Positions 11,322 to 23,008 of a stretch of DNA of 64,000 nt are shown here, piece after piece (the first letter of the stretch is position 1; each line of letters starts with the position of its first letter). Source of the DNA: Pseudomonas putida (GTDB taxonomy: Bacteria > Pseudomonadota > Gammaproteobacteria > Pseudomonadales > Pseudomonadaceae). The DNA is taken from assembly GCF_009883635.2 (NCBI RefSeq), contig NZ_CP026115.2:1488001-1552000 (forward strand), in the 5' to 3' direction. Below the pieces are notes generated by a model. The model was not told the DNA's origin. It searched no databases and saw nothing but the letters and a program-made list of their open reading frames with translations. A program made the translations under genes and the position numbers.

Positions 11322-12371
11322 TCAGTTCAGCGCATCGACCAACGCCTGGTTCATCTCCGGCGTGCCAATGGTGATACGCAGGAACTGGGCAATCCGCGCC
11401 TGCTTGAAGTGACGCACGATCACCCCTTGTTCACGCAGGCGCGCCGCCAACTGCGCGGCATCCTGCTGCGGATGGCGGGCGAAGATGAAGTTGGCCGCCG
11501 ATGGCAGCACTTGGAAGCCTTTTGCAACCAGCTGCTCGACCAGCGTTTCACGGCTGTCGATCACCTTGCGGCAGGTTTCCTCGAAGTAGGCCTGGTCTTC
11601 GAACGCCGCCGCCGCCCCCACGATGGCCATGCGGTCCAGCGGATAGGAGTTGAAGCTGTTCTTGATCCGCTCCAGGGCCTCGATCAGGTCCGGATGGCCG
11701 ACGGCCAGGCCGACGCGCAGCCCGGCCAGCGAACGCGACTTGGACAGGGTCTGGGTCACCAGCAGGTTGTCGTAGCGGTCCACCAGGCTGATGGCGGTCT
11801 CGCCACCAAAGTCGATGTAGGCTTCATCCACCACCACGACCGAGTCGCGGTTGGCTTGCAGCAGCTGCTCGATCGCTTGCAGCGGCAGCAGGCAGCCAGT
11901 TGGCGCGTTGGGGTTGGGGAAGATGATCCCGGCGTTGGGCTTGGCGTAATCGGCGATGCGGATCTGGAACTGCTCGTCCAGCGCCACCTGCTCGAAAGGA
12001 ATGCCGTACAGGCCGCAGTAGACCGGATAGAAGCTGTAGCTGACATCCGGGAACAGCAGCGGGCCGCGAGCGTGCTGGAACAGGCCGTGGAAGATGTGCG
12101 CCAGCACCTCGTCCGAGCCGTTGCCGACGAACACCTGGGCCGGAGTGACGCCGTAATACTCGGCCACCGTCTGCTTGAGCCGGTCACTGTTAGGGTCCGG
12201 ATACAGGCGCAGATTGTCGTTCAGCTCAGCGCGCATGGCTTCCAGTGCCTTGGGCGACGGGCCATACGGGTTCTCGTTGGTGTTCAGCTTGACCAGGCGG
12301 GCCAGCTTGGGCTGCTCGCCCGGCACGTAAGGCACCAGCGCCTTGACGAAGGGGCTCCAGAATCGACTCAT
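11322..12371 (-). CDS. hisC: Histidinol-phosphate aminotransferase
   Basis: A 349-residue fold-type I PLP enzyme that converts imidazole-acetol phosphate to histidinol phosphate. The NENPYGPSP substrate loop is at residues 32-40, the PLP-binding Asp and Tyr are in [10 protein letters not shown] (about 178-187), and the Schiff-base lysine is Lys211 in [13 protein letters not shown]. It follows hisD by 2 bp and is the last gene of the murA-hisG-hisD-hisC run. Its TGA is immediately back to back with that of the converging gene. Confidence 0.96.
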   Translation of the reverse strand: MSRFWSPFVKALVPYVPGEQPKLARLVKLNTNENPYGPSPKALEAMRAELNDNLRLYPDPNSDRLKQTVAEYYGVTPAQVFVGNGSDEVLAHIFHGLFQHARGPLLFPDVSYSFYPVYCGLYGIPFEQVALDEQFQIRIADYAKPNAGIIFPNPNAPTGCLLPLQAIEQLLQANRDSVVVVDEAYIDFGGETAISLVDRYDNLLVTQTLSKSRSLAGLRVGLAVGHPDLIEALERIKNSFNSYPLDRMAIVGAAAAFEDQAYFEETCRKVIDSRETLVEQLVAKGFQVLPSAANFIFARHPQQDAAQLAARLREQGVIVRHFKQARIAQFLRITIGTPEMNQALVDALN

Positions 12372-12373
12372 GC

Positions 12374-13699
12374 TCAGTTCCCCTTGTCTTGGGTCAGGAT
12401 ACGGTATTCAGCACTGCGGGCGTGGGCGGTCAGCGACTCGCCACGAGCCAGGACCGAGGCGGTGTGGCCAAGCTCGGATGCGCCCTGTTCGGAGCAGAAG
12501 ATGATCGACGAGCGCTTCTGGAAGTCATACACCCCCAGCGGCGACGAGAAGCGCGCGGTACCGGAGGTCGGCAACACGTGGTTGGGGCCAGCGCAGTAAT
12601 CGCCCAGCGCTTCGCTGGTGTGGCGACCCATGAAGATCGCACCGGCGTGGCGAATCTGTGGCAGCCAGGCCTGCGGGTCGGCGACCGACAGTTCGAGGTG
12701 CTCGGGGGCGATGCGGTTGGCCACTTCGATGGCCTGCTGCATGTCACGCACCTGGATCAGCGCGCCACGGCCGTTGATCGACTTCTCGATGATCTCGGCA
12801 CGTTCCATGGTCGGCAGCAGCTTGTCGATGCTGGCGGCCACGCGATCGAGGAATGCGGCATCCGGACTGACCAGGATCGCCTGGGCGTCTTCGTCATGCT
12901 CGGCCTGGGAGAACAGGTCCATGGCAATCCAGTCCGGGTCGGTCTGGCCGTCGCATACCACGAGGATTTCCGACGGGCCGGCGATCATGTCGATACCGAC
13001 CTGGCCGAACACGTGGCGCTTGGCGGTCGCCACGTAGATGTTGCCCGGGCCGACGATCTTGTCTACCTGTGGCACGCTTTCGGTGCCATAGGCCAGGGCG
13101 GCTACGGCCTGGGCTCCACCGACGGTGAACACCCGGTCGACACCGGCAATACAGGCAGCGGCCAGCACCAGTTCATTGACTTCGCCACGTGGGGTCGGCA
13201 CCACCATCACCACTTCGGCGACACCGGCGACCTTCGCGGGAATGGCATTCATCAGCACCGAGGATGGGTACGACGCCTTGCCGCCCGGCACGTAGAGGCC
13301 GGCACGGTCCAGCGGGGTAACCTTCTGGCCGAGCACGGTGCCGTCGGCTTCGGTGTACTGCCAGGAGTCCTGCTTCTGCCGCTCGTGGTACAGGCGCACA
13401 CGGTTGGCGGCCTTTTCCAGGGCTGCACGCTGGGTGTCGGTGATGCGGGTCAGGGCCAGTTCCAGGCGCTCGCGGCCGAGGATCAGGTCATCGATGCTTT
13501 TGGCGTCAACACCGTCGAAGCGCTGGGTGAACTCCACCAGCGCGGCATCACCGCGCTCGCGCACGGCCTTGATGATGTCGAGCACGCGCTGGTTGACCGC
13601 GTCATCGGACACACTTTCCCAGCTCAGCAGATGATCCAGATGTCGGGCGAAATCCGGGTCAGCAGCGTTGAGACGGGCAATTGCAGTGGACACGGTCAT
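12374..13699 (-). CDS. hisD: Histidinol dehydrogenase
   Basis: A 441-residue enzyme that carries out the last two oxidations of histidine synthesis with NAD and zinc. It has the [16 protein letters not shown] nucleotide-site region, IAGPSEILV, the [14 protein letters not shown] metal-ligand region, and the catalytic Glu-His pair in RIAPEHLEL. The length is typical. hisG lies 126 bp upstream on the same strand and hisC 2 bp downstream. Confidence 0.97.
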   Translation of the reverse strand: MTVSTAIARLNAADPDFARHLDHLLSWESVSDDAVNQRVLDIIKAVRERGDAALVEFTQRFDGVDAKSIDDLILGRERLELALTRITDTQRAALEKAANRVRLYHERQKQDSWQYTEADGTVLGQKVTPLDRAGLYVPGGKASYPSSVLMNAIPAKVAGVAEVVMVVPTPRGEVNELVLAAACIAGVDRVFTVGGAQAVAALAYGTESVPQVDKIVGPGNIYVATAKRHVFGQVGIDMIAGPSEILVVCDGQTDPDWIAMDLFSQAEHDEDAQAILVSPDAAFLDRVAASIDKLLPTMERAEIIEKSINGRGALIQVRDMQQAIEVANRIAPEHLELSVADPQAWLPQIRHAGAIFMGRHTSEALGDYCAGPNHVLPTSGTARFSSPLGVYDFQKRSSIIFCSEQGASELGHTASVLARGESLTAHARSAEYRILTQDKGN

Positions 13700-13825
13700 G
13701 GCGAGGGCCTCGATTATTAGCGAATGCTCAGGCGCCCTAGGCTACCAGTCCATCCGCGCGGGCACCCGAGAAAAGTGGCTATGACGCGGATAGACGGGCG
13801 CGACAGCGAAGGCCGCGCGCAGATG

Positions 13826-14461
13826 TCAACCGCGGTGTCGCGATTCGACCGCTGCGCGCAGCGTGTCGATCAGGCTCTGGATGCGGGCGTGCTGCATCTT
13901 CATGGAGGCTTTGTTGACCACCAGGCGCGAGCTGATCGTGGCGATCAGTTCCTGGGGTTCCAGGCCGTTGGCACGCAGGGTGTTGCCGGTGTCGACCACG
14001 TCGATGATCTTGTCGGCGAGGTTGATCAGCGGTGCCAGTTCCATCGAGCCATAAAGCTTGATGATGTCGACCTGGCGGCCTTGCTCGGCGTAATAACGCT
14101 TGGCCACGTTGACGAACTTGGTGGCGACGCGCAGACGGCCCTTGGGCTCGGGCGCACCGACCGCGCCGGCGGTCATCAGCTTGCAGCGGGCAATCTGCAG
14201 GTCCAGTGGCTCGTACAGGCCCTGGCCGCCGTACTCCATCAGCACGTCCTTGCCAGCCACACCGAGGTCGGCGGCACCATGCTCGACATAGGTCGGCACG
14301 TCGGTGGCACGCACGATCAGCAGGCGCACGTCGTCCTGCGTAGTGGGGATGATCAGCTTGCGGCTCTTGTCCGGATTCTCGGTCGGCACGATACCGGCCT
14401 CGGCCAGCAACGGCAGGGTATCGTCGAGGATACGGCCTTTGGAAAGCGCGATGGTCAACAT
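13826..14461 (-). CDS. hisG: ATP phosphoribosyltransferase, short form
   Basis: A 211-residue protein starting [19 protein letters not shown]. It catalyses the first step of histidine synthesis and carries the PRPP loop in [18 protein letters not shown] (VDTGNTL). It lacks the C-terminal regulatory domain of long HisG, so it should need HisZ as partner; no hisZ is present in this window. ATG 14461 is chosen over an upstream in-frame codon at 14518, whose extension is not family-like. murA is 93 bp upstream. Confidence 0.95.
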   Translation of the reverse strand: MLTIALSKGRILDDTLPLLAEAGIVPTENPDKSRKLIIPTTQDDVRLLIVRATDVPTYVEHGAADLGVAGKDVLMEYGGQGLYEPLDLQIARCKLMTAGAVGAPEPKGRLRVATKFVNVAKRYYAEQGRQVDIIKLYGSMELAPLINLADKIIDVVDTGNTLRANGLEPQELIATISSRLVVNKASMKMQHARIQSLIDTLRAAVESRHRG

Positions 14462-14554
14462 TGGAACGTCGGTCCTTAAGCGGCTACTGCCGGCCGGGCT
14501 GCTACAGCCCGGCCGCATTCAATTCGAATGGCACATCCTTGTGCCAGCGGGCAA

Positions 14555-16083
<1,529 letters not shown>

Positions 16084-16129
16084 GCTCAACCTCAATCGGC
16101 GCCCGATGCGCACGGGTCGGCCATCATAC

Positions 16130-16166
16130 AAAAAAGCCCCTCGCCTGCGAAGCCCAACGAAGGGGC
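16130..16166 (-). terminator. Terminator after mlaB
   Basis: On the minus strand, GCCCCT-type arms (16161-16166 with 16136-16141, extended by a bulged CG pair) are followed by six T (complement of 16130-16135). It lies between mlaB and ibaG, so mlaFEDCB and ibaG-murA-his are probably separate transcripts. Confidence 0.7.
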
Positions 16167-16201
16167 GCGCGACCGAGGGGCCTCTCATCACTGCCAAGCC
16201 A

Positions 16202-16504
16202 TCAGCTTGCCAGCACCTCATCCAGGTCATAAACCCCGGCGATTTCCCGCATGTCGTCGGGCATGGCACGCACCTCGACGGCCTTGCCGGCTGCCTCGGC
16301 GTCACGGATGAACGCCAGCAGCAGTGACAGGCCGACACTGGTGGAGCGCGCCACGGCCGAACAATCCAGCACCAGACGCGCCTCACGGCAAGCGCCGATC
16401 AGCGCCTTGCCCTGCTTGCGCAGGGCCGGCCCGCTGCGGTAATCCAGTTCGCCGGCCAGGCGCAGCACGCCCGGCTCGGCCATGGTTACAGCGGCCTCAC
16501 TCAT
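16202..16504 (-). CDS. mlaB: STAS-domain protein MlaB
   Basis: A 100-residue cytoplasmic STAS domain protein. In the Mla system MlaB binds the ATPase MlaF and is needed for its stability and activity. The fold segments LAGELDYRSGPAL, ARLVLDCSAVARSTSVGLSLLLAF and VRAMPDDMREIAGVY are visible; the central serine region is the STAS loop. The start overlaps the mlaC stop by 4 nt, so translation is coupled. Confidence 0.92.
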   Translation of the reverse strand: MSEAAVTMAEPGVLRLAGELDYRSGPALRKQGKALIGACREARLVLDCSAVARSTSVGLSLLLAFIRDAEAAGKAVEVRAMPDDMREIAGVYDLDEVLAS

Positions 16505-17148
16505 TTGACGGTCTTCTCTGGCGATTCGTCGGCCTTTTCCTTGGCTTTGGCCACTTCGCCGGCCCAGCCGTCGATGGTCTTGTCCAGGTTGTTGCCGTTG
16601 CGCTGCATGGCGTCGGCGAACTGGTCACGGAACAGCTTGCCGATGTTGATGCCGTTGACGATGACGTTACGCACCTTCCACTCGCCACCCAGGTTTTCCA
16701 GGGTGTACTGCACCGGGTACACGGCACCATTGTTGCCGGTGACCTTCATGCCTACAGAGGCGCGCTTGCCGTCATCGGCCTTGGCCGGGTCTACGACGAT
16801 GCCCTGGTTGTTGTACTCCAGCAGCGCGTTACCGTAGAACTGGAACAGGCTGCGCTTGAAGTTTTCCTGAAAGCGCTGCATCTGCTCGGGCGTGGCCTTG
16901 CGCGAATACTTGACGGTCATGATGCTTCTGGAGATACCGTCGGCATCGACCACCGGCGCGAGGATCCGGTCAAGGGTGTCGTAGAACGCTTGCGGGTTGG
17001 ACTTGTACTGCTCCTTGTTGGCCTTGAGCTCACCCAGCAGCTCGGTGGTCGTGCTCTGCACCACGTCGTGCGGCGACTGCGCGGCCAGGGCAAACAGGGG
17101 GACGGCCGCCAGCAGCACCAGCAGGCCACGTCGCAGGATCGAAATCAT
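16501..17148 (-). CDS. mlaC: Periplasmic phospholipid-binding protein MlaC
   Basis: A 215-residue protein with a signal peptide: MISILRRG, hydrophobic LLVLLAAVPLF, then cleavage around ALA-AQS. The mature part has the MlaC pattern (PQAFYDTLDRILAPVVDADGISRSIM, then QRFQENFKRSLFQFYGNALLEY). It shuttles phospholipid between the outer-membrane MlaA complex and inner-membrane MlaFEDB. The C terminus is Lys/Glu-rich. It lies 9 bp after mlaD. Confidence 0.95.
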   Translation of the reverse strand: MISILRRGLLVLLAAVPLFALAAQSPHDVVQSTTTELLGELKANKEQYKSNPQAFYDTLDRILAPVVDADGISRSIMTVKYSRKATPEQMQRFQENFKRSLFQFYGNALLEYNNQGIVVDPAKADDGKRASVGMKVTGNNGAVYPVQYTLENLGGEWKVRNVIVNGINIGKLFRDQFADAMQRNGNNLDKTIDGWAGEVAKAKEKADESPEKTVK

Positions 17149-17157
17149 GGAAACTCC

Positions 17158-17643
17158 TTAATTAGCCGGTTGCGCTTCTTTGGGTTCCTTGCCAACGGAG
17201 TTGAGCAGGAACTTGCCAATCAGATCTTCCAGTACCAGCGCCGACTGAGTGTCATGGATGGTCGAACCGTCCTTGAGCACGTCTTCTTCACCGCCCACGC
17301 TGATACCGATGTACTTCTCGCCAAGCAAGCCGGCGGTCAGGATCGAAGCAGTAGAGTCGGTCGGCAGGTTGTTGACCGCCTTGTCCAGCTGCAGGGTCAC
17401 CCGACCGGTGTAGGAATCACGGTCCAGATCGATGGCGGTGACCTTGCCGATCGTCACACCGGCCATGGTCACTTTAGCTCTGACCGTCAAACCGGCGATA
17501 TTGTCGAAGTACGCATAAACTTTATAGGTATCGCTGCTCGGGCTGGCCGACAGCCCGCTGACGCGCAGGGCCAGCAGCAGCAGTGCCAGGATCCCGGCCA
17601 GGAGGAACAGGCCGACACCGATTTCCAGGGTGCGGTTTTGCAT
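17158..17643 (-). CDS. mlaD: MCE-domain protein MlaD
   Basis: A 161-residue protein with one N-terminal membrane helix (about residues 7-28) and an MCE domain: YKVYAYFDNIAGLTVRAKVTMAGVTIGKV, then LLGEKYIGISVGG. MlaD hexamers form the lipid-binding pore above MlaE in the inner membrane. The ATG (17641-17643) overlaps the mlaE stop codon region, so it is translationally coupled. Confidence 0.95.
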   Translation of the reverse strand: MQNRTLEIGVGLFLLAGILALLLLALRVSGLSASPSSDTYKVYAYFDNIAGLTVRAKVTMAGVTIGKVTAIDLDRDSYTGRVTLQLDKAVNNLPTDSTASILTAGLLGEKYIGISVGGEEDVLKDGSTIHDTQSALVLEDLIGKFLLNSVGKEPKEAQPAN

Positions 17644-18440
17644 CAGAAATCTCCAAACATCAAGGCGGTCAAAATAAAGTCCAGACCCAGTACTGCCAAC
17701 GAGGCATAGACCACGGTCTTGGTAGTGGCACGGCTGATCCCTTCTGAGGTGGGTTCGCAGTCGTACCCCTGGAATACGGCAATCCAGGTCGTGACGAAGG
17801 CGAACACCAGGCTCTTGATCAACCCGTTGAGCACGTCGTCGGTAAAGGAAACACTGTTCTGCATGTTGCCCCAGAACGAGCCTTCGTAAACGCCCAGCCA
17901 GTCGACTGCGACCCATGATCCACCCCAGATGCCGACCACGCTGAAAATCAGCGCAAGCAGCGGCAGCGAGATGAAACCGGCCCACAAGCGTGGCGCAACG
18001 ATGTACTTGAGCGGGTCGACACCGATCATTTCCAGGCTGGACAGCTGCTCGGTGGACTTCATGTTGCCGATTTCGGCGGTCAGCGCGGAACCTGCACGGC
18101 CGGCGAACAGCAGCGCGGTGACCACCGGGCCAAGCTCACGCAGCAGGGTCAGGGCAACCATCTGCCCGACGGCCTGTTCGGAACCGTACTTGGTGAGGAT
18201 GCTGTAACCCTGCAGGGCCAGCACCATGCCGATGAACACGCCGGAAACGACAATGATCGCCAGCGACAGCACGCCCACCGAGTACAGCTGCTTGGTCAGC
18301 AGCTGGAAACCACCGCCAATGCCGCCACGGCCGATCAGCGCATGGAACAGGAACAGGCACGAGCGCCCGAGCACGGCCAGCACGTCGATCGCCGAACGCC
18401 CAAGCAGGCGGATACGCTCGAGTAAGGATTTTCTGCGCAT
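17643..18440 (-). CDS. mlaE: Mla ABC transporter permease MlaE
   Basis: A 265-residue integral membrane permease with five or so hydrophobic segments and the family features [21 protein letters not shown] (EIG coupling region) and [24 protein letters not shown] 18440 overlaps the mlaF TGA by one base. A GTG directly upstream (18443) is an alternative that adds one residue. It forms the inner-membrane core of the phospholipid transporter with MlaF, MlaB and MlaD. Confidence 0.95.
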   Translation of the reverse strand: MRRKSLLERIRLLGRSAIDVLAVLGRSCLFLFHALIGRGGIGGGFQLLTKQLYSVGVLSLAIIVVSGVFIGMVLALQGYSILTKYGSEQAVGQMVALTLLRELGPVVTALLFAGRAGSALTAEIGNMKSTEQLSSLEMIGVDPLKYIVAPRLWAGFISLPLLALIFSVVGIWGGSWVAVDWLGVYEGSFWGNMQNSVSFTDDVLNGLIKSLVFAFVTTWIAVFQGYDCEPTSEGISRATTKTVVYASLAVLGLDFILTALMFGDF

Positions 18441-19249
18441 CACCGCGCTCCCAGCAGATCGGCGCGGTAGTCAGGCGCAGGGAAATGGAATGGCACCGGG
18501 CCGTCCGGGTCGCCTTTCATGAATTGGCGAATGCGCGGATTGTCCGAGCCCATCAGCTCGTCGGGCGTACCCTGGCCCAGCACCTGGCCATCACCAACCA
18601 CATAAATGTAATCGGCGATACTGGCGGTTTCGGCCAGATCGTGGGAGACCACGATACTGGTAATACCCAAGGCATCGTTGAGCAGGCGGATCAAGCGCAC
18701 GAGTACACCCATGGCAATCGGGTCCTGGCCGACGAACGGTTCGTCGTACATCAGGATCTGCGGGTCCAGGGCAATCGCCCGTGCCAGTGCCACCCGGCGC
18801 TTCATGCCGCCGGACAGCTCGTCCGGCATCAGGTCGATGGCACCGCGCAGGCCAACCGCCTGCAGTTTCATCAACACGATGTCGCGGATCATTTCGTCCG
18901 AAAGCTGGGTATGTACGCGCAAAGGGAATGCGACGTTCTCGAACACGTCGAGATCGGTAAACAGCGCACCGCTCTGGAACAGCACGCCCATCTGCTTGCG
19001 CGCATCGAACAGGTCGCTGCGCGAAAGGCTCGGCAGGTTCTGCCCGGCCACCCACACTTCACCGCCCGACGGGCGTAGCTGCGCGCCCATCAGGCGCAGC
19101 AGCGTGGTCTTGCCGCAACCCGACGGCCCCATGATCCCGGTGACCTTGCCGCGCGGGATACGGATGTCGACATTGCTGAAAATGCTGCGCGAACCGCGCT
19201 TGAAGGTGACTCCCTTCAACTCGACCGCGTAGGCGCTATCCACACTCAT
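18440..19249 (-). CDS. mlaF: Mla ABC transporter ATP-binding protein MlaF
   Basis: A 269-residue ABC ATPase. Walker A is [11 protein letters not shown] (about residues 42-52), the signature is [14 protein letters not shown], and Walker B is [12 protein letters not shown]. The [19 protein letters not shown] opening and the C-terminal extension that contacts MlaB fit MlaF. It is first gene of the minus-strand mlaFEDCB operon and is divergent from kdsD. Confidence 0.96.
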   Translation of the reverse strand: MSVDSAYAVELKGVTFKRGSRSIFSNVDIRIPRGKVTGIMGPSGCGKTTLLRLMGAQLRPSGGEVWVAGQNLPSLSRSDLFDARKQMGVLFQSGALFTDLDVFENVAFPLRVHTQLSDEMIRDIVLMKLQAVGLRGAIDLMPDELSGGMKRRVALARAIALDPQILMYDEPFVGQDPIAMGVLVRLIRLLNDALGITSIVVSHDLAETASIADYIYVVGDGQVLGQGTPDELMGSDNPRIRQFMKGDPDGPVPFHFPAPDYRADLLGAR

Positions 19250-19339
19250 CTAGACTCCTTGCTAGTGCAGCCTCGCACTAATGGACGCCGGCCCTCATCG
19301 TGAAGGCACACACACCCTTGGCAGGCCGAATAGCGGCGA

Positions 19340-19369
19340 ACTATAGCACCGCTGACCCTGCGCCCCCAA
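19340..19369 (-). promoter_or_regulatory. Candidate promoter of the mla operon
   Basis: On the minus strand a TATAGT -10 box (19345-19340) lies 18 bp from a TTGGGG -35 box (19369-19364), about 90 bp upstream of mlaF. It is read by eye only. Confidence 0.4.
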
Positions 19370-19459
19370 GGGCATGGAAACAGGTCGTTCAGGCCAACGA
19401 CAGGCTTTGATGACATTTGCCAGGGCAATCGAAAGGATGAGGGTTTCTTGTATTGCGGC

Positions 19460-19465
19460 TATAAT
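19460..19465 (+). promoter_or_regulatory. Candidate -10 box for kdsD
   Basis: A consensus TATAAT stands 33 bp before the kdsD start codon. No good -35 hexamer lies at 16-18 bp, so the site may depend on an activator or be fortuitous. Confidence 0.35.
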
Positions 19466-19497
19466 CGCCGCCTTTTAATCAGGCATTGCTTTTCGAC

Positions 19498-20472
19498 ATG
19501 AGCCAATCCAGCGAGCTGATCCACTCCGCCCAGCGCACCCTGCGCCTGGAACTCGAGGCCGTAGAAGGCTTGGTGGCCCGCATCGACACCAATTTCGTCA
19601 AGGCCTGCGAGCTGATCCTGGCAAGCAAGGGTCGGGTCGTGGTGGTCGGCATGGGCAAATCGGGGCATATCGGCAACAAGATCGCCGCCACCCTGGCCAG
19701 CACCGGCACGCCAGCGTTCTTCGTGCATCCGGCTGAAGCCAGCCATGGCGACATGGGCATGATCACCCGCGATGACGTCATTCTGGCCCTGTCCAACTCC
19801 GGCAGCACCGCCGAGATCGTTACCCTGCTGCCGCTGATCAAGCGCCTGGGGATCCAGTTGATCAGCCTGACCGGCAACCCGGACTCGCCCCTGGCCCAGG
19901 CCGCCGAGGTCAATCTTGACGCCAGCGTCGCCCATGAAGCCTGCCCGCTGAACCTGGCCCCGACCTCCTCCACCACTGCGGCGCTGGTGCTGGGTGACGC
20001 GCTGGCCATCGCCCTGCTCGAAGCCCGTGGTTTCACCGCCGAAGACTTCGCCTTCTCGCACCCTGGCGGTGCCCTGGGCCGCCGTCTGCTGCTCAAGGTC
20101 GAGAATGTCATGCACGCCGGTGACGAACTGCCCCAGGTACAGCGCGGCACACTGCTCAAGGACGCGCTTCTTGAAATGTCCCGCAAAGGTTTGGGCATGA
20201 CCGTGATCGTGGACGACGATGGCAAGCTGGCCGGGATCTTCACCGACGGCGACCTGCGCCGCAGCCTGGACCGCAACATCGACGTGCACACCACACTGAT
20301 TGACCAGGTGATGACTGTGCACGGCAAGACTGCTCGCGCCGAAATGCTTGCCGCCGAGGCCCTGAAGATCATGGAAGACCACAAGATCAGCGCCTTGGTG
20401 GTCGTGGACAAGGACGACCGCCCGACCGGCGCCCTGAACATGCATGACCTGCTGCGCGCCGGTGTGATGTAA
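19498..20472 (+). CDS. kdsD: Arabinose-5-phosphate isomerase
   Basis: A 324-residue enzyme that interconverts ribulose-5-P and arabinose-5-P for Kdo synthesis. An N-terminal SIS domain (about 40-185: GRVVVVGMGKSGHIGNKIAATLASTGTPAFFVHP, SNSGSTAEI) is followed by two CBS repeats (about 205-324: LGMTVIVDDDGKLAGIFTDGDLRR, ISALVVVDKDDRPTGALNMHDLLRAG). ATG 19498 gives the family length; a TTG at 19486 would add four residues. It opens the kdsD-kdsC-lptC-lptA-lptB run. Confidence 0.96.
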   Translation: MSQSSELIHSAQRTLRLELEAVEGLVARIDTNFVKACELILASKGRVVVVGMGKSGHIGNKIAATLASTGTPAFFVHPAEASHGDMGMITRDDVILALSNSGSTAEIVTLLPLIKRLGIQLISLTGNPDSPLAQAAEVNLDASVAHEACPLNLAPTSSTTAALVLGDALAIALLEARGFTAEDFAFSHPGGALGRRLLLKVENVMHAGDELPQVQRGTLLKDALLEMSRKGLGMTVIVDDDGKLAGIFTDGDLRRSLDRNIDVHTTLIDQVMTVHGKTARAEMLAAEALKIMEDHKISALVVVDKDDRPTGALNMHDLLRAGVM

Positions 20473-20486
20473 AGGAGAACGAACCG

Positions 20487-21011
20487 ATGACCCAAGATCT
20501 CATGCAACGCGGCCAGGCAATCAAGCTCGCCGTTTTCGACGTCGACGGCGTGCTGACCGATGGCCGCCTTTATTTCCTCGAAGATGGCAGCGAGTTCAAG
20601 ACCTTCAACACCCTTGATGGCCAAGGCATCAAGATGCTCATGGCCTCGGGCGTAACCACGGCAATCATCAGCGGACGCAAGACCCCAGTGGTAGAGCGCC
20701 GGGCGAAAAACCTCGGTATTCCTCACCTTTACCAGGGTCGCGAAGACAAATTGGTAGTGCTCGACGGCCTGCTCGCCGATCTGGGCCTAAGCTATGACCA
20801 GGTCGCCTACCTGGGCGACGACCTCCCCGACCTGCCGGTGATCCGCCGGGTCGGCCTGGGTATTGCCGTAGCCAACGCCGCGCCGTTCGTTCGCCAGCAC
20901 GCCCACGGCGTAACCCAGGCACGCGGCGGCGAAGGTGCTGCACGCGAGTTCTGCGAACTGATCATGCAGGCCCAGGGCACCCTGGACGCTGCCAACGCCA
21001 ACTACCTTTAA
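20487..21011 (+). CDS. kdsC: 3-deoxy-manno-octulosonate-8-phosphate phosphatase
   Basis: A 174-residue C0-type HAD phosphatase that releases free Kdo from Kdo-8-P. Motif I is FDVDGVLTDG with Asp18 and Asp20; motif II is the Ser in AIISGR; motif III is the GDDLPDLPV acidic pair. The tetrameric KdsC lacks a cap domain, consistent with the length. It starts 14 bp after kdsD with AAAGGAGA as ribosome binding site. Confidence 0.96.
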   Translation: MTQDLMQRGQAIKLAVFDVDGVLTDGRLYFLEDGSEFKTFNTLDGQGIKMLMASGVTTAIISGRKTPVVERRAKNLGIPHLYQGREDKLVVLDGLLADLGLSYDQVAYLGDDLPDLPVIRRVGLGIAVANAAPFVRQHAHGVTQARGGEGAAREFCELIMQAQGTLDAANANYL

Positions 21012-21019
21012 GGTTGCCC

Positions 21020-21592
21020 ATGTTCAGCAAGAAAGCCCGCAACATTGCACTGCTCGCGGTAATCGCCGCGGTGCTGGCGGCAGTCGGCTACTGGAATGTC
21101 AGCCCTGAAAGCTTCCTCGACAAGCCAGTGGTCCAGGTCGACGAAAGCGCCATCGACTACTATGCGATTAACGCGCACAGCGTGCAGTTCCTGCCCGACG
21201 GCAAGCTGCAATACGAAATGACAGCCGACAAGGTCGAACACCTCAAGGCCAGCGAAGTCACACTGGTGACCACACCCGACCTGCACATGTACCGCGGCAC
21301 TCAGTACCCGTGGCACGTGCAGGCCGTGCGCGCCGAGGTCAACCCTGACGGTAGCGAAGTCGAACTGATCGACCAGGTGCGGATTGCCCGCACCGACGAA
21401 AAACAGCGCGATACCATCATTACCAGCTCGCGCATGACCGTATTCCCGCAGAAGCAATATGCGCAGACCGAGCAAGCCGTTAGAATCGACGGCGCCGGTG
21501 GCACAACCACAGGCAAGGGAATGAAAGCGTATTTGAAAGAAAGCAAGATCGACTTGCTCTCTAACGTAAGAGGACAGTATGAGGCTCGTTAA
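21020..21592 (+). CDS. lptC: LPS export protein LptC
   Basis: A 190-residue bitopic inner-membrane protein. One N-terminal helix (about 7-24, NIALLAVIAAVLAAVGYW) is followed by a periplasmic beta-jellyroll (LQYEMTADKVEHLKASEVTLVTTPDLHMYRG). It passes LPS from LptB2FG to LptA. ATG 21020 is preferred to a TTG six bases earlier. Its end overlaps lptA by 14 nt. Confidence 0.95.
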   Translation: MFSKKARNIALLAVIAAVLAAVGYWNVSPESFLDKPVVQVDESAIDYYAINAHSVQFLPDGKLQYEMTADKVEHLKASEVTLVTTPDLHMYRGTQYPWHVQAVRAEVNPDGSEVELIDQVRIARTDEKQRDTIITSSRMTVFPQKQYAQTEQAVRIDGAGGTTTGKGMKAYLKESKIDLLSNVRGQYEAR

Positions 21593-22106
21593 AACCCTCC
21601 CCCTTTTGCTCAGCCTGAGCGCAGCAGCACTGGGAAGCGCGAGCGCCTTCGCCCTGCCGAACGACCGTGACCAGCCTATTCGTATCCAGGCCGACAACGC
21701 GCACCTGGACGATAAGCAGGGTGTGGCCACCTACACCGGCGACGTGATCATCACCCAGGGCTCGATGATGATCAAAGGCAACACCGTGACCATGACCCGT
21801 GCCGCCAATGGCGACATCGACGTGGTGACCTCGGTGGGCAACCTGGCGTACTTCGAGCAGCAGCAGACTGCGGCCAAGCCCGACAAGATGAAAGGCTGGG
21901 CGGTGACCATCCAGTACCAGGCGCAGAAAGACACGGTGATCCTCACCGACCGCGCCAAGGTCGAGAACGAAGGCAACACCACCGAAGGCGAGAAGATCGT
22001 CTACAACACCAAGACCCAGGTTGCGACCGCCGGACGTGGTGGCAACGTGACACAGCCACGTCAGCGCATCGACATGGTGATCCAGCCGAAGAAGAAGGCC
22101 GAGTAA
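21579..22106 (+). CDS. lptA: LPS export periplasmic bridge protein LptA
   Basis: A 175-residue secreted protein. The signal peptide runs about 1-25 (LPLLLSLSAAALGSASAFA). The mature OstA-like jellyroll begins with PIRIQADNAHLDDKQGVATYTGDV, the family opening. LptA oligomers bridge the periplasm between LptC and LptD. The start is inside the end of lptC and the stop touches the lptB ATG, so all three are translationally linked. Confidence 0.96.
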   Translation: MRLVKTLPLLLSLSAAALGSASAFALPNDRDQPIRIQADNAHLDDKQGVATYTGDVIITQGSMMIKGNTVTMTRAANGDIDVVTSVGNLAYFEQQQTAAKPDKMKGWAVTIQYQAQKDTVILTDRAKVENEGNTTEGEKIVYNTKTQVATAGRGGNVTQPRQRIDMVIQPKKKAE

Positions 22107-22832
<726 letters not shown>

Positions 22833-22883
22833 TCCCCAGGACCTGCCTGGAGCACTGGCATTAACGCCCTGTCGGGGCTTAAG

Positions 22884-22914
22884 TTGTTACAGTGCTCTAG
22901 GCAAACGCTACAAT
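22884..22914 (+). promoter_or_regulatory. Candidate promoter upstream of rpoN
   Basis: TTGTTA (22884-22889) and TACAAT (22909-22914) lie 19 bp apart, about 95 bp before rpoN. The spacing is longer than ideal. Two short GC hairpins (GGCGC/GCGCC type) follow in the leader between about 22940 and 22985. Confidence 0.3.
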
Positions 22915-23008
22915 TTGAGGCATAAAACTTGCTTGAATTTGGCGCTCCGGCGCCCTCGTGTAGTGGATGGCGCATGCGCGCCGGCGAACAAGGTATTAAG
23001 CCCCAGCC

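Noticed and set aside
22839..22880. Possible terminator after lptB (GCCC/GGGC near 22867-22879)
   Set aside because: The stem is only four or five base pairs and the following DNA is TTAAGTTGTT rather than a T run. It is not firm enough to list.
22840..22890. Possible sigma-54 promoter before rpoN (TGGCAT)
   Set aside because: No GC-containing -12 element (TTGC) at the required spacing, so it does not satisfy the -24/-12 pattern.
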